Positions 24,477-33,851 are shown, counted from the stretch's first letter. The stretch is DNA of 53,530 nt from Bacteroidales bacterium (GCA_028282785.1 JANQHE010000024.1:137612-191141); one strand, 5' to 3'. The notes: a model not told the origin generated them from the letters alone. A program made the numbers and translations.

Positions 24477-25430
24477 ATGAAAAAACAAGGCTTTTTACTT
24501 TTTCTATTTTTAATATTTTCATTGCTTATAAAAGCTCAGCAAGATCCTCAATTTACTCAGATTATGTTTAATAAATTATTGGTAAATCCTGGTTATGCAG
24601 GCAGTGAAGACAAAATTTGTGCTTATGCTATGCAGCGTTTACAGTGGACAGGATTTGACGGAGCGCCATCTACAACCTTATTTAACGTTGATGGTGCGAT
24701 TAAACGATTTGGGTTAGGATTATCAATAGAAAATACTGAGGTGGGATTTGAGAATGATTTAAGAGCTAATCTTTCAATAGCGTATAAATTACCTGTTGGG
24801 AACGGTAACCTGGGAGTAGGAATAAAATGGGGCATTGCAAATACAGCACTTGATGCTTCATGGGATACGCCTGATATTGATCATGGCCAGGATCCTGCTA
24901 TTCCACCGGAATCAGGAAATGAAATTTCATTTATGGATTTCGGTTTTGGACTTTATTATAAAACACCAGATTTATATTTAGGCCTATCCTCAACACAGTT
25001 ATATAAAACTGAATTTGAATTTCAAAAGGAAGATGAAAGCTCTGGACAAAACACAACAGTGTCTACAATTTTAAAAAGGCATTATTATGTTTCTGCCGGG
25101 TATAATTTACCCTTTTCTAATCCATTGTGGGCTTTCAAACCTAATGTATTTGTAATGTCAGATATTGCAAATACTCAGTTAGCAGTAAATGGTATGATCG
25201 AATACAATAAAAAGATATGGGGTGGCGTTTCTTTAAGAACGGATAATGCAATTTCTGGTATTTTTGGAATGGAATTATTTAACTGGGTAAAGGTTAGTTA
25301 TTCATACGATTTTATAGTATCAGATATGATCGGATATAACGATGGAACCCACGAAATTATGATGGGATTTTGTGTTGATGTAAAGAAGGATAAAACACCG
25401 GAAAAGTATAAGAGTATAAGATTTTTATAA
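24477..25430 (+). CDS. porP: PorP/SprF-family type IX secretion outer-membrane protein
   Basis: A 317-residue protein with signal peptide (MKKQGFLLFLFLIFSLLIKAQ) followed by the PorP/SprF start QDPQFTQIMFNKLLVNPGYAG. The rest is alternating beta strands (LGLSIENTEVGFENDLRANL, LYLGLSSTQLY) ending in MMGFCVDVKK, as in the membrane-barrel family. In type IX systems these proteins link the outer-membrane apparatus to PorK/GldK or to particular cargo. Position directly before gldK, as in Porphyromonas, supports the porP rather than sprF assignment. Confidence 0.9.
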   Translation: MKKQGFLLFLFLIFSLLIKAQQDPQFTQIMFNKLLVNPGYAGSEDKICAYAMQRLQWTGFDGAPSTTLFNVDGAIKRFGLGLSIENTEVGFENDLRANLSIAYKLPVGNGNLGVGIKWGIANTALDASWDTPDIDHGQDPAIPPESGNEISFMDFGFGLYYKTPDLYLGLSSTQLYKTEFEFQKEDESSGQNTTVSTILKRHYYVSAGYNLPFSNPLWAFKPNVFVMSDIANTQLAVNGMIEYNKKIWGGVSLRTDNAISGIFGMELFNWVKVSYSYDFIVSDMIGYNDGTHEIMMGFCVDVKKDKTPEKYKSIRFL

Positions 25431-25493
25431 AGAGAATTAATATTAAATTGAAGAATTATTGTTATTTTGCAAAATATAAACATTTGAAATATC

Positions 25494-26822
25494 ATGAAAA
25501 AATTACTTATTGTTAGTTTATTATTAGCAATTTCATTCAGCTGTAGTAAATATAATGCCGGAGAGTTGACCGGAGTACAGGGACGAAAGGGGTGGTTTGA
25601 ATCCACACCGTACGGAATGGTATTTGTCCCAATGGGAAGTTTCAATATGGGTCCAAGCGATCAGGATGTTGCCTGGGCAATGACAGCATATCAAAGAACT
25701 GTTTCTGTTGATGCATTTTGGATGGATGCAACAGAAATAACTAATAATGAGTATCGCCAGTTTGTGTTTTGGGTTCGTGATTCAATAATGAGAAGAAAAT
25801 TAGGTGACCAAATTGAAGACTTTGTAATTGCTGAAGATGAGTTTGGTAATCCAATTGAACCGCCACTTATCAACTGGGAAGTAGAAATTGATATGATGGA
25901 TGAGGAAATTTCTGAAATCTTGGATGAGTTATATTTGGCTGAACATGAAAGGTTTTACCGCCGTAAAGAAGTTGATACACGTAAACTGATGTATGAGTAT
26001 TATAGAGTTGATATGAAACAAGCAGCTGTGAAATCGAATCGTTATAATTTTGATACAAAAGAATATACCGGTTCTGCAACTAATGCACAAGGTGAGAGAA
26101 TGGATGTGGAAGATCGATCGGCTTTCGTACTTAGAGACGTAATCAATGTATATCCTGATACATTATGTTGGATTAGCGATTTTACTTATTCATTTAATGA
26201 ACCATATACAAACATGTATTTTTGGCATCCTTCTTATGACAATTACCCGGTAGTAGGTGTTACATGGAAACAAGCAAGAGCATTCACCGTATGGAGAACA
26301 CAGTATTTAAATAATGAACTTGCAATGAGTGGTGAAGGTTTTGTACAAGATTACAGATTACCAAGTGAATCTGAATGGGAATATGCCGCTAGAGGAAATC
26401 TTGATTTATCAATGTATCCTTGGGGAGGAATGTATACTAGAAATAAAATCGGATGTTTCTTAGCTAACTTTAAACCATTAAGAGGTAATTATGTAGATGA
26501 CGGAGGAATGATTCCTGTGTCGGTAGGTAGTTATGCTCCAAACGAATATGGCTTATTCGATATGGCCGGAAATGTTTCTGAATGGACCGCCAATGCATTT
26601 GATGAATCTGCTTATAGCTTTATGCATGATATGAACCCTGATTATAAATATGAAGCATTGCCAGATGATCCTCCGTCAATGAAACGTAAAGTAGTAAGAG
26701 GTGGATCATGGAAAGATATCGGATATTTCTTGCAAAATGGTACAAGAGCTTATGAATTTCAGGATTCTGCAAAATCATATATTGGCTTCAGATGCGTACG
26801 TTCGTATTTAGGAGTTAACTAG
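25494..26822 (+). CDS. gldK: Type IX secretion/gliding lipoprotein GldK (PorK)
   Basis: A 442-residue lipoprotein (lipobox AISFSCSKYN) with a formylglycine-generating-enzyme-like (SUMF1) fold. Matching parts are YGMVFVPMGSFNMGPSDQD, TEITNNEYRQFV, PVVGVTWKQARAFTVW, RLPSESEWEYAARG, FDMAGNVSEWTANAF and VRGGSWKD. The enzyme's copper/active-site cysteines are not used in this lineage. GldK forms the periplasmic ring with GldN beneath the outer membrane. The large acidic insert at residues about 100-180 is usual for GldK. Start ATG 25494; the upstream spacer holds the palindrome TATTTTGCAAAATA. Confidence 0.94.
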   Translation: MKKLLIVSLLLAISFSCSKYNAGELTGVQGRKGWFESTPYGMVFVPMGSFNMGPSDQDVAWAMTAYQRTVSVDAFWMDATEITNNEYRQFVFWVRDSIMRRKLGDQIEDFVIAEDEFGNPIEPPLINWEVEIDMMDEEISEILDELYLAEHERFYRRKEVDTRKLMYEYYRVDMKQAAVKSNRYNFDTKEYTGSATNAQGERMDVEDRSAFVLRDVINVYPDTLCWISDFTYSFNEPYTNMYFWHPSYDNYPVVGVTWKQARAFTVWRTQYLNNELAMSGEGFVQDYRLPSESEWEYAARGNLDLSMYPWGGMYTRNKIGCFLANFKPLRGNYVDDGGMIPVSVGSYAPNEYGLFDMAGNVSEWTANAFDESAYSFMHDMNPDYKYEALPDDPPSMKRKVVRGGSWKDIGYFLQNGTRAYEFQDSAKSYIGFRCVRSYLGVN

Positions 26823-26853
26823 CACATTTTTGGAAATTTAAACATTTTGGGTT

Positions 26854-27819
26854 ATGATTAATATTTCGGAATTAGTTCAAAGTTCAGGTTGGAAGAACTT
26901 TATGGCCAAATTATATGGATGGGGAGCTGCTTTGGTTATTTTAGGAGCGTTGTTTAAAATTAATCACTGGCCATTGGCAACAACTATGTTGATCATTGGT
27001 ATGGGAACAGAGGTAGTTATATTCTTCTTTTCTGCATTTGAACCAATGCACGAGGAGGTAGATTGGACCTTAGTTTATCCGGAATTAGCAGGAATAAGTG
27101 AAGATGAGGATTTTACCCCTGGATCGAAGAAGTTTGCACCGGCAACAGGTGGTGGCTATGGAAAGTTGGATGAAATGCTTGAACACGCAGATATTAACCC
27201 TGAATTATTTGAACAACTGGGGAAAGGACTAAAAAACCTAAATCAAACAACCCAGAATTTAATGAATGTGGCCGATGCTGCACAAGCAACGAATCAATTT
27301 GTAGATAATATTCAAGCTGCTTCTGAATCAATCTCTTCTATGACAGAATCTTATGGAGAGTCAGCTGGACAACTTAGCAGCTCTGTGAATGGATTAGTAG
27401 ATACTTATAAAAAGTCATCGGAAATAATTGATGAATCAAGTAAAAGTGCAGCTGAACAATTTGCTCAAGCCAGTGAAGGGTTTTTGTCAAATTACAAAAG
27501 TATTGAAGAAAAAATACAGACAAATATCGAGTTAATTTCTGGTGGAAATCAAAGTTATAATGAAAAACTAGAAGCATTAAATAAAAATATTTCAGCATTA
27601 AATTCTGTATATGAATTACAAATGCAAAGTACAAATGAACATTTAAATACTTCAAAAACTTTATTTAGTGAACTGGATGGAATAATGAATAATTTAAAAG
27701 GTTCTGTTGAAGAAACAAATGTTTATAGAGAAGAAATTGCGAAGCTAAATAATAATCTGGCAGCATTAAATAATGTTTACGGAAATATGCTTTCTGCAAT
27801 GAATCTAAATAATAAATAA
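26854..27819 (+). CDS. gldL: Type IX secretion motor protein GldL (PorL)
   Basis: A 321-residue inner-membrane protein with two N-terminal helices (GWGAALVILGALFKINHW and ATTMLIIGMGTEVVIFFF). The second carries the conserved Glu in GTEVVIFF that is part of the proton path. After FEPMHEEVDWTLVYPEL comes a long cytoplasmic part rich in Ser, Gln, Asn and Glu with coiled-coil character (ESISSMTES, LNKNISALNSVYELQ). GldL and GldM form the proton-driven rotary motor powering type IX secretion and gliding. It is 31 bases after gldK and 19 before gldM. Confidence 0.94.
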   Translation: MINISELVQSSGWKNFMAKLYGWGAALVILGALFKINHWPLATTMLIIGMGTEVVIFFFSAFEPMHEEVDWTLVYPELAGISEDEDFTPGSKKFAPATGGGYGKLDEMLEHADINPELFEQLGKGLKNLNQTTQNLMNVADAAQATNQFVDNIQAASESISSMTESYGESAGQLSSSVNGLVDTYKKSSEIIDESSKSAAEQFAQASEGFLSNYKSIEEKIQTNIELISGGNQSYNEKLEALNKNISALNSVYELQMQSTNEHLNTSKTLFSELDGIMNNLKGSVEETNVYREEIAKLNNNLAALNNVYGNMLSAMNLNNK

Positions 27820-27838
27820 TTTAAATTGAAATTAAATT

Positions 27839-29473
27839 ATGGGTGGCGGTAAAGAAACTCCCCGGCAGAAAATGATTGGTATGATGTATTTGGTGCTAAC
27901 AGCAATGTTGGCTCTAAACGTTTCTGCTGAAGTTTTAGATGCTTTTGCTGCAGTGGATGAAGGTTTGGTTAAAACAACGGAAATTTATACAGAAAAGAAC
28001 CAGGGATTGTATACCGAATTCGATCAACAATATGCACAAAATCAACAAAAAGTTGGTCCATGGAAAAGTAAAGCAGATGAAGTTAAAAGAAAGTCAGATG
28101 AATTAATTCAATACATTCAGGATATTAAAATTGAGATATTAACTAAAAATGGTCAGGGAGATCCTGAGGATGGAGTTATTACAGAAGATGGAGAGATTCA
28201 TGGTGAGCATATAAAAAGTAAGGATAAACATGATATTCCTACCAATGTATTAATTGGTGAAAATGATGGTAAAGCTTTCGAGTTAAAGGAGAAAATAAAG
28301 GAATATCGGGAGTTTATGTTGAGCCTTGTTGAAGAAGATAATCATACTTTAATCCATTCATTGGAGACGAACTTGGATACTAGTGATCCACCAAAGACAG
28401 AAGATGGAGAAAAGAAAAGTTGGGAGGTTAAACATTTTTACCATTTACCCTTGGCAGCAGTATTTCCTCTATTAACAAAAATACAACTGGACGTTAGGAA
28501 TTCAGAAGCTGAGATAGTTCAATTTCTGTTTAACCAAATATCCGCCGGTTCAATACCATTTAACAAACTTGAAGCAACAGTTATCCCAAACACAAGCTAT
28601 GTATTACAAGGAAATCCATATAAGGCAGATGTGTTTATTGCTGCATTTGACACAACGGCAGCGCCAATTGTTTTTGTCGGAAGATATGATTCTACGTTAA
28701 ATGAGGAGACAGGATTATATGATTATGAAATGATTGGTCAATATGATTCGCTTGAGATTGTTAATGGAAGAGGTAAATTTTCCAGGTTGAGTTCAACACT
28801 AGGAGAACAAACTTGGGGTGGAATAATTAAACTAAGAGATCCTGACGGTAATTTCATAACAAAAACCTTTAAAAGGTCATTCCAGGTAGCAAAACCAAAC
28901 TTGGTTGTTTCGCCAACAAAGATGAATGTATTTTATGTTGGAGTAGAAAATCCGGTAAGCATATCAATTGCAGGTATTCCTGGAGATAAAATTTCTCCTT
29001 CTATTACAAATGGAGTAATTCGAAAACAAAGGGATGGAGAATTTATTGTTTTACCTAAACGGCCTGGAAATAGTTTAATAACTGTAACTGCTGATATTGA
29101 AGGTACCCGTAAAAATATGGGTGTGGCGCAGTTTAGAGTAAAGGGATTACCTGATCCGGTAGTTCAGGTTGCAGGGAAAAAGGGAGGAAAAATTCAAAGA
29201 AACGTATTGGCTGCTCAAACTGGGGTATTTGCAGTGATGGAGAATTTTGATTTCGATTTAGAATTTAAAATTACAGAATTTACAGTATCGACCACGGATA
29301 GAGGAGGATATACTATTGATGCAAGTACAAAGGGAAATGTTTTTACAAAACAACAATTGGATTTAATTAAGAATTTAAGAAGATCACAAAGATTAAATAT
29401 CGAAGATGTTAAAGCTGTGGGTCCAGACGGTAGTGTAAGAAGTTTGGCTCCTATTGTATTTGAAATAATTTAA
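27839..29473 (+). CDS. gldM: Type IX secretion motor protein GldM (PorM)
   Basis: A 544-residue inner-membrane protein. The start MGGGKETPRQKMIGMMYLV leads into one membrane helix (MMYLVLTAMLALNVSAEVLDAF region). The long periplasmic part includes helical D1 (residues about 35-220) and beta domains ending in GGYTIDASTKGNVFTKQQ and APIVFEI. It spans the periplasm from GldL to the GldK/GldN ring and passes on motor torque. A 35-residue acidic segment near 105-140 (EDGVITEDGEIHGEHIKS part) extends D1. Adjacent to gldL and gldN, as in other type IX loci. Confidence 0.95.
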   Translation: MGGGKETPRQKMIGMMYLVLTAMLALNVSAEVLDAFAAVDEGLVKTTEIYTEKNQGLYTEFDQQYAQNQQKVGPWKSKADEVKRKSDELIQYIQDIKIEILTKNGQGDPEDGVITEDGEIHGEHIKSKDKHDIPTNVLIGENDGKAFELKEKIKEYREFMLSLVEEDNHTLIHSLETNLDTSDPPKTEDGEKKSWEVKHFYHLPLAAVFPLLTKIQLDVRNSEAEIVQFLFNQISAGSIPFNKLEATVIPNTSYVLQGNPYKADVFIAAFDTTAAPIVFVGRYDSTLNEETGLYDYEMIGQYDSLEIVNGRGKFSRLSSTLGEQTWGGIIKLRDPDGNFITKTFKRSFQVAKPNLVVSPTKMNVFYVGVENPVSISIAGIPGDKISPSITNGVIRKQRDGEFIVLPKRPGNSLITVTADIEGTRKNMGVAQFRVKGLPDPVVQVAGKKGGKIQRNVLAAQTGVFAVMENFDFDLEFKITEFTVSTTDRGGYTIDASTKGNVFTKQQLDLIKNLRRSQRLNIEDVKAVGPDGSVRSLAPIVFEII

Positions 29474-29490
29474 AATTTAAAAATATAGCT

Positions 29491-30333
29491 ATGAAAAAGT
29501 TTTTTGTTGTCTTACTGTTACTAGGTATTGTTGGTACATTTTTCAATAAACAACAAACTATTGCACAAAATGTTAATGATGGAGTATATCTCAAAGAAAA
29601 CATACCTGGAAAAAGACCGGTACCATATCCTCCGTTGCGTGAGGCAGATATATTGTGGACAAAAAAGATTTGGCAAATCATTGATTGTAGAGAAAAAATG
29701 AATCATCCTTTTTATTATCCAATAGTTGATATGGACGACAGAAAGAGTTTAGTTAGTTTATTAATTTACGGGATTAATAATGAGGGCTTAACAGTATTTC
29801 ATGATGATGAATTTAAACAGTTGGCTACAAGAGATGAAGTTTATCAAATGTTTGATGCGCTTCCCGACACACAGTTTGTTCCTGATCCTAATACGGGAGA
29901 GTTAGTTGAAACTGTAATTGAAGGTGAAGTAAAGTATGATGAGGTGTATCAATACGAAATTAAAGAACAATGGTACTTTGATAAGCAACATTCAACAATG
30001 AATGTACGAGTTCTTGGAGTTTGCCCAATACGAAGGTATATGGATATTGAAACAGGACAAATAAGAAAAAGAAGAACCTTTTGGGTTTATTTTCCAGAAG
30101 CAAGGCCATTATTAGCTGGACAAGAAGTATTCAATAGAAGAAATGATGCACAACGTATTAGTTTCGATGATGTATTTTTTCAAAGGAGATTTAATAGCTA
30201 TATTGTAAGGGAAACAAACGTTTATGATAATAGAGAGGTACAAGCATATATGCAAGGTTTAAATGTGCTGCATGAAGCAGAGAAAATCAAGCAGGAATTG
30301 TTTGAAATGGAACATGATTTATGGGAATATTAG
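29491..30333 (+). CDS. gldN: Type IX secretion ring protein GldN (PorN)
   Basis: A 280-residue periplasmic protein with signal peptide (MKKFFVVLLLLGIVGTFF, cleaved near AQNVNDG). Family features are DILWTKKIWQIIDCREKMNHP, DRKSLVSLLIYGI, QWYFDKQHSTMNVRVLGVCP and YFPEARPLLAGQEVFN. GldN binds GldK to form the ring at the outer membrane and contacts GldM. It is the last gene of the operon and is followed by a strong terminator. Confidence 0.95.
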   Translation: MKKFFVVLLLLGIVGTFFNKQQTIAQNVNDGVYLKENIPGKRPVPYPPLREADILWTKKIWQIIDCREKMNHPFYYPIVDMDDRKSLVSLLIYGINNEGLTVFHDDEFKQLATRDEVYQMFDALPDTQFVPDPNTGELVETVIEGEVKYDEVYQYEIKEQWYFDKQHSTMNVRVLGVCPIRRYMDIETGQIRKRRTFWVYFPEARPLLAGQEVFNRRNDAQRISFDDVFFQRRFNSYIVRETNVYDNREVQAYMQGLNVLHEAEKIKQELFEMEHDLWEY

Positions 30334-30355
30334 AATAGAATAACATATATGATAT

Positions 30356-30383
30356 AAAAAAGAGCCGTTTATGGCTCTTTTTT
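30356..30383. terminator. Terminator after gldN, shared with the convergent manC
   Basis: A perfect 11-bp stem, AAAAAAGAGCC (30356-30366) and GGCTCTTTTTT (30373-30383), with the loop GTTTAT. A-runs and T-runs at the two feet make it work from both sides. Its last base touches the stop of the manC gene. Confidence 0.85.
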
Positions 30384-31471
30384 CATAAGAATTTATCACC
30401 AAATTTTAGCTTTACATCATTAACATATTGTTTAATTTCTTGTTCATCCTCCTTTTTACAAATAAGTAAAATATCATCAGATTCAACAACAATATAATCT
30501 TTTAAACCTTGTAACACAACTAACTTATCCTTAGGCATATTTACTATACAATTTTTTATATCATAAGCAAATACCTTTTCACCTAAAATAGAATTTTTAT
30601 TTTCATCTTTCGATATATTTTCATGTAATGAACCCCATGTGCCAAGATCTGCCCATCCAAAATCACTGCAGTATACATAAACATTTTCCGCTTTTTCCAT
30701 CACACCATAATCGATGGAAATATTTTTACACTCAAAATAGGTTTGATTAATATATTCAATTTCTTTTGGAGTATTATAAACCTCAAATCCATCCTTAAAT
30801 AAGGAATTTATTTCAGGTAGGTGAGTTTCAAAAGCTTTATTAATAGATTTTAATGACCATAAAAAGATACCTGCATTCCAAAAAAACTCACCACTATCAA
30901 AGAAAACTTTTGCTAATTTTTTATCAGGTTTTTCGGTAAAAGTTTTTACTTTATGAATGTTTTTATTGGTTTTTTCATAATTTGTTCCGTTCACTTGTAT
31001 ATATCCATATCCTGTTTCAGGTCTGCTCGGTTTAATACCTAATGTTAATAAAGCGTCTTTTTCAGCTACAAATTCTAAACCTTCATTTATAACTTTTAAG
31101 AATTCCTCCTCTTTAAGTATTAAATGATCTGAGGGTGCAGTTACAATATTAGCATTGGGATTTTTAGTTAATATTTTATAGTTAGCATAAGCGATACATG
31201 GTGCTGTATTCTTTCTTGCAGGTTCAAGAAGTATTTGTTCGGTACTTAATTCAGGTAACTGTTCAAGTATTGTGTTGTTGTAAATTTTACTAGTAACGAT
31301 ATAAATATTTTCAACAGGGCATATTCGTTTAAACCGATCAAATGTCATTTGTAATAAAGTACGTCCGGTTCCTAATATATCAAGAAATTGTTTTGGTTTA
31401 TCCATTCTGCTCAAAGGCCAGAATCTACTTCCAACACCACCAGCCATTATGACACAATAGTTGTTTTTCAT
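30383..31471 (-). CDS. manC: Mannose-1-phosphate guanylyltransferase
   Basis: A 362-residue nucleotidyltransferase making GDP-mannose from mannose-1-phosphate and GTP, for mannose- and fucose-containing glycans. Signatures: AGGVGSRFWPLSRMDKPKQFL at the N-terminus (split here as pyrophosphorylase loop and Lys), EPARKNTAPCIAYA, TAPSDHLI, FTEKPD, FFWNAGIFLWS, SIDYGVMEKA and DFGWADLGTWGSL. There is no C-terminal phosphomannose-isomerase domain, so this is the short monofunctional form. It ends in the gldN terminator and is divergent from mlaE. Confidence 0.93.
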   Translation of the reverse strand: MKNNYCVIMAGGVGSRFWPLSRMDKPKQFLDILGTGRTLLQMTFDRFKRICPVENIYIVTSKIYNNTILEQLPELSTEQILLEPARKNTAPCIAYANYKILTKNPNANIVTAPSDHLILKEEEFLKVINEGLEFVAEKDALLTLGIKPSRPETGYGYIQVNGTNYEKTNKNIHKVKTFTEKPDKKLAKVFFDSGEFFWNAGIFLWSLKSINKAFETHLPEINSLFKDGFEVYNTPKEIEYINQTYFECKNISIDYGVMEKAENVYVYCSDFGWADLGTWGSLHENISKDENKNSILGEKVFAYDIKNCIVNMPKDKLVVLQGLKDYIVVESDDILLICKKEDEQEIKQYVNDVKLKFGDKFL

Positions 31472-31589
31472 CTTTTTTGATTTTAATTAAAAGCAATGTA
31501 TAAATTTACGAAATGAAAGAGGAATAAAAAGAATTAAGATTAAAAAAATTAATCAATAGTTATGCATAAAATTCGGATTTATTATTTAG

Positions 31590-31597
31590 TATATTTG
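31590..31597 (+). promoter_or_regulatory. Candidate -7 box of the mlaE-mlaF operon
   Basis: TATATTTG fits TAnnTTTG and lies 20 bases before the mlaE ATG (31618). A -33 TTTG was not clearly found. Confidence 0.45.
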
Positions 31598-31617
31598 TAG
31601 ATTGAAAAGGTTAATCT

Positions 31618-32358
31618 ATGGGACTTTTTTATCATATTGGAAGATATTTTATACTACTTTTTAGAGTTTTTGCAAAACCTGAGAAATTCAGTATATACTA
31701 TCGGGAAACTTTAAAGGAAGTTCAAAAGCTGGGAATTAATTCCATGGGAATTGTTGTTATTATTTCAGTATTTATGGGAGCTGTAATAACAATTCAAACA
31801 GCCTATAATACTGAAAATCCCTTATTACCAACTTATTTAATAGGGTTGGGGACAAGAGACTCTATGATTTTAGAATTTTCATCAACCATTGTTGCGTTGA
31901 TTTTAGCTGGAAAAATTGGCTCAAATATAGCATCGGAAATTGGAACAATGAGAGTAACCGAACAGATAGATGCTTTGGAGATAATGGGAGTAAATTCGGC
32001 AAGTTATTTAATTTTACCTAAAATTCTAGCTTCTGTTTTTTTTGCACCTTTTTTAAGTATCCTAAGCATGTTTGTAGGAATTACAGGAGGTTGGTTAGCG
32101 GGTATTTCTGTTGGAGTTGTAACAACCGAAAATTATGTTTATGGGATTCAATACGCTTTCATACCTTTTTATATTACATATTCTTTAATAAAGATTATAG
32201 TTTTTGCATTTCTTATAACAACAATTTCTGCATATCATGGTTATTATGCAACAGGTGGCTCCTTAGAAGTTGGAAGGTCAAGCACCAAGGCAGTAGTGCA
32301 TAGTAGTATATTTATACTTTTATTTAATTTAATATTAACTCAATTACTTTTATCGTGA
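31618..32358 (+). CDS. mlaE: MlaE-family lipid ABC transporter permease
   Basis: A 246-residue membrane protein of the MlaE/YrbE family, with about five hydrophobic helices and the motifs VVIISVFMGAVITIQTAY, LILAGKIGSNIASEIGTMRVTEQIDALEIMG (read as two segments), and YYATGGSLEVGRSSTKAVV near the end. It is the permease of a phospholipid transporter that helps keep outer-membrane lipid asymmetry. Its stop overlaps the GTG of mlaF. No MlaD-type substrate-binding gene follows in this window. Confidence 0.93.
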   Translation: MGLFYHIGRYFILLFRVFAKPEKFSIYYRETLKEVQKLGINSMGIVVIISVFMGAVITIQTAYNTENPLLPTYLIGLGTRDSMILEFSSTIVALILAGKIGSNIASEIGTMRVTEQIDALEIMGVNSASYLILPKILASVFFAPFLSILSMFVGITGGWLAGISVGVVTTENYVYGIQYAFIPFYITYSLIKIIVFAFLITTISAYHGYYATGGSLEVGRSSTKAVVHSSIFILLFNLILTQLLLS

Positions 32359-33116
32359 TAGAAGTAAAAAACTTATCTAAATCATTTAGTGCTGCGAAAG
32401 TACTAAAAAATGTAAATGTGCTTTTTGAGAAAGGCAAGACAAATTTGATAATAGGACAAAGCGGATCGGGAAAAACAGTTTTATTAAAATCGATAGTAGG
32501 ATTACACGATGTTGATGAAGGACAAGTTATTTATGAAAACGTTGTGTTTAACAAACTAAATTTCAAAGAAAAAAAAGAAATGAGAAAGCAGATCGGAATG
32601 CTTTTTCAAGGAGGAGCATTATTCGATTCAGCAACTGTTGAAGAAAATGTTATGTATCCATTGGATATGTTTACGGATATGACAAAGTCGGAAAAGAGGG
32701 ATCGTGCTAACGAATGCTTAAAAAGGGTAAATATTGTTAATGCAAATAATTTGTATCCTGCTGAAATAAGTGGTGGAATGAAAAAGAGAGTGGCTATAGC
32801 CAGAGCTATTGCTTTGAACCCAAAATACTTGTTTTGTGATGAGCCTAATTCTGGTTTAGATCCTCAAACTGCAATTGTAATTGACGATTTGATTAAAGAG
32901 ATAACAGTGGAATATAATATGACAACCATTGTTAATACGCATGATATGAATTCTGTTATGGAAATTGGAGATAAAGTAGTTTTTATTTATAAAGGTGAAA
33001 AATGGTGGGAAGGAAGTAAGGATGACATTTTTGAAACGAACAATGAGGAATTGAATAAGTTTATATTTGCTTCCAGTTTATCTCAAGAAATAAGAAAATT
33101 AAAGGGAAACATATAG
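32355..33116 (+). CDS. mlaF: MlaF-family lipid ABC transporter ATPase
   Basis: A 253-residue ATPase with Walker A GQSGSGKTVLLKSIVGL, Q-loop LFQGGALFDSATVEENV (the GALFDS form is typical of MlaF), signature ISGGMKKRVAIARA, and Walker B YLFCDEPNSGLDP. The GGMKKR signature and position directly after mlaE support MlaF over other ATPases. It starts at GTG 32355, overlapping the mlaE stop, so translation is coupled. The MlaD protein it usually works with is missing next door and may be encoded elsewhere. It ends five bases from the convergent regulator. Confidence 0.93.
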   Translation: MIEVKNLSKSFSAAKVLKNVNVLFEKGKTNLIIGQSGSGKTVLLKSIVGLHDVDEGQVIYENVVFNKLNFKEKKEMRKQIGMLFQGGALFDSATVEENVMYPLDMFTDMTKSEKRDRANECLKRVNIVNANNLYPAEISGGMKKRVAIARAIALNPKYLFCDEPNSGLDPQTAIVIDDLIKEITVEYNMTTIVNTHDMNSVMEIGDKVVFIYKGEKWWEGSKDDIFETNNEELNKFIFASSLSQEIRKLKGNI

Positions 33117-33121
33117 TTTAT

Positions 33122-33817
33122 TTAACCAAGATCATAAACCTTTTCTAAACGTTTAATATCTATAATTTCAATACTTTTTCCTTCTATTTGAATTAATTTG
33201 TCTTTTCTGAATTCTGATAATACTCTAATTACATTTTCTGTGCTCATATCAATTAGTTCCGCTATTTCTTTTCGGCTTATAGGTAAATTAAACTTTTCAG
33301 AATCATAAATATGCTTTGAGAAAAGTAATAAAATATAGGCTATTCTTCCTCTCAATTGTCTGGTGTTAATATCGATACGTGTTTTGATCACAGAATCTGA
33401 AACCGAACTAATTCTTTCAAAAAAATCCAACGCAAAAATTCCATTACTTTTTATCAGGTTTTTAATAATTTTCAAATCCACAAAGCAAACTACTGAGTCT
33501 TCAATAGCCGAAATGGAATAAACATGATTTGTATTTGAAAATATACTTAATAATCCGATAAAATCTTTTGGTTTGGCTATGCTAATAATATGCTCCCTTT
33601 TACTAATTTCCGTTTTAAATAACTTTACTAAACCATTTTGAAGATACATAAATGATTTAATCTCATCCCCTTCAGAACAAATTATATCCCCTTTACGATA
33701 AAACTTTTCGGTTTTCTTGCAATTAATAAGTTTTAACTCCTCTTCACTTAGATTTTTAAATGCCCAGGATTTATAGATGCATGTTTTACAGTTACTTATA
33801 GTATTTGACGAATCCAT
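33122..33817 (-). CDS. Crp/Fnr-family regulator with N-terminal CxxC
   Basis: From ATG 33817 the protein has 231 residues: a cyclic-nucleotide-binding-like beta barrel (GDIICSEGDEIKSFMYLQNG) and a C-terminal winged helix-turn-helix (SRKEIAELIDMSTENVIRVL). Cysteines are at about 10, 13, 33, 47 and 111. Cys10-x2-Cys13 and Cys111 (SVVCF) align with three of the four [4Fe-4S] ligands of E. coli FNR; the third FNR position is Ala here, though Cys33 might substitute. A cluster or a thiol switch is possible; a cAMP role is unlikely from the poor cAMP-site match. It is divergent from the sulfur genes, with three palindromes between them, so it probably controls that operon and itself. An upstream GTG at 33829 would add four residues. 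Confidence 0.8.
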   Translation of the reverse strand: MDSSNTISNCKTCIYKSWAFKNLSEEELKLINCKKTEKFYRKGDIICSEGDEIKSFMYLQNGLVKLFKTEISKREHIISIAKPKDFIGLLSIFSNTNHVYSISAIEDSVVCFVDLKIIKNLIKSNGIFALDFFERISSVSDSVIKTRIDINTRQLRGRIAYILLLFSKHIYDSEKFNLPISRKEIAELIDMSTENVIRVLSEFRKDKLIQIEGKSIEIIDIKRLEKVYDLG

Positions 33818-33834
33818 ATTTAACCACACTTTTT

Positions 33835-33850
33835 AATGATATTTATCATT
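33835..33850. promoter_or_regulatory. Operator-like inverted repeat 1 near the Crp/Fnr gene
   Basis: AATGATA and TATCATT are separated by TT, giving a 16-bp symmetrical site 18 bases before the regulator's ATG. The TGATA half-site resembles the FNR half-site TTGAT. It would suit autoregulation. Confidence 0.5.
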
Positions 33851-33851
33851 T

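Noticed and set aside
25465-25485. Palindrome TATTTTGCAAAATA before gldK as an operon-internal promoter or operator
   Set aside because: AT-rich and within a polycistronic unit; no matching -7/-33 pair, so support was too weak for a feature.
30334-30355. Small additional gene after gldN
   Set aside because: No frame of useful length; the space ends in the terminator.
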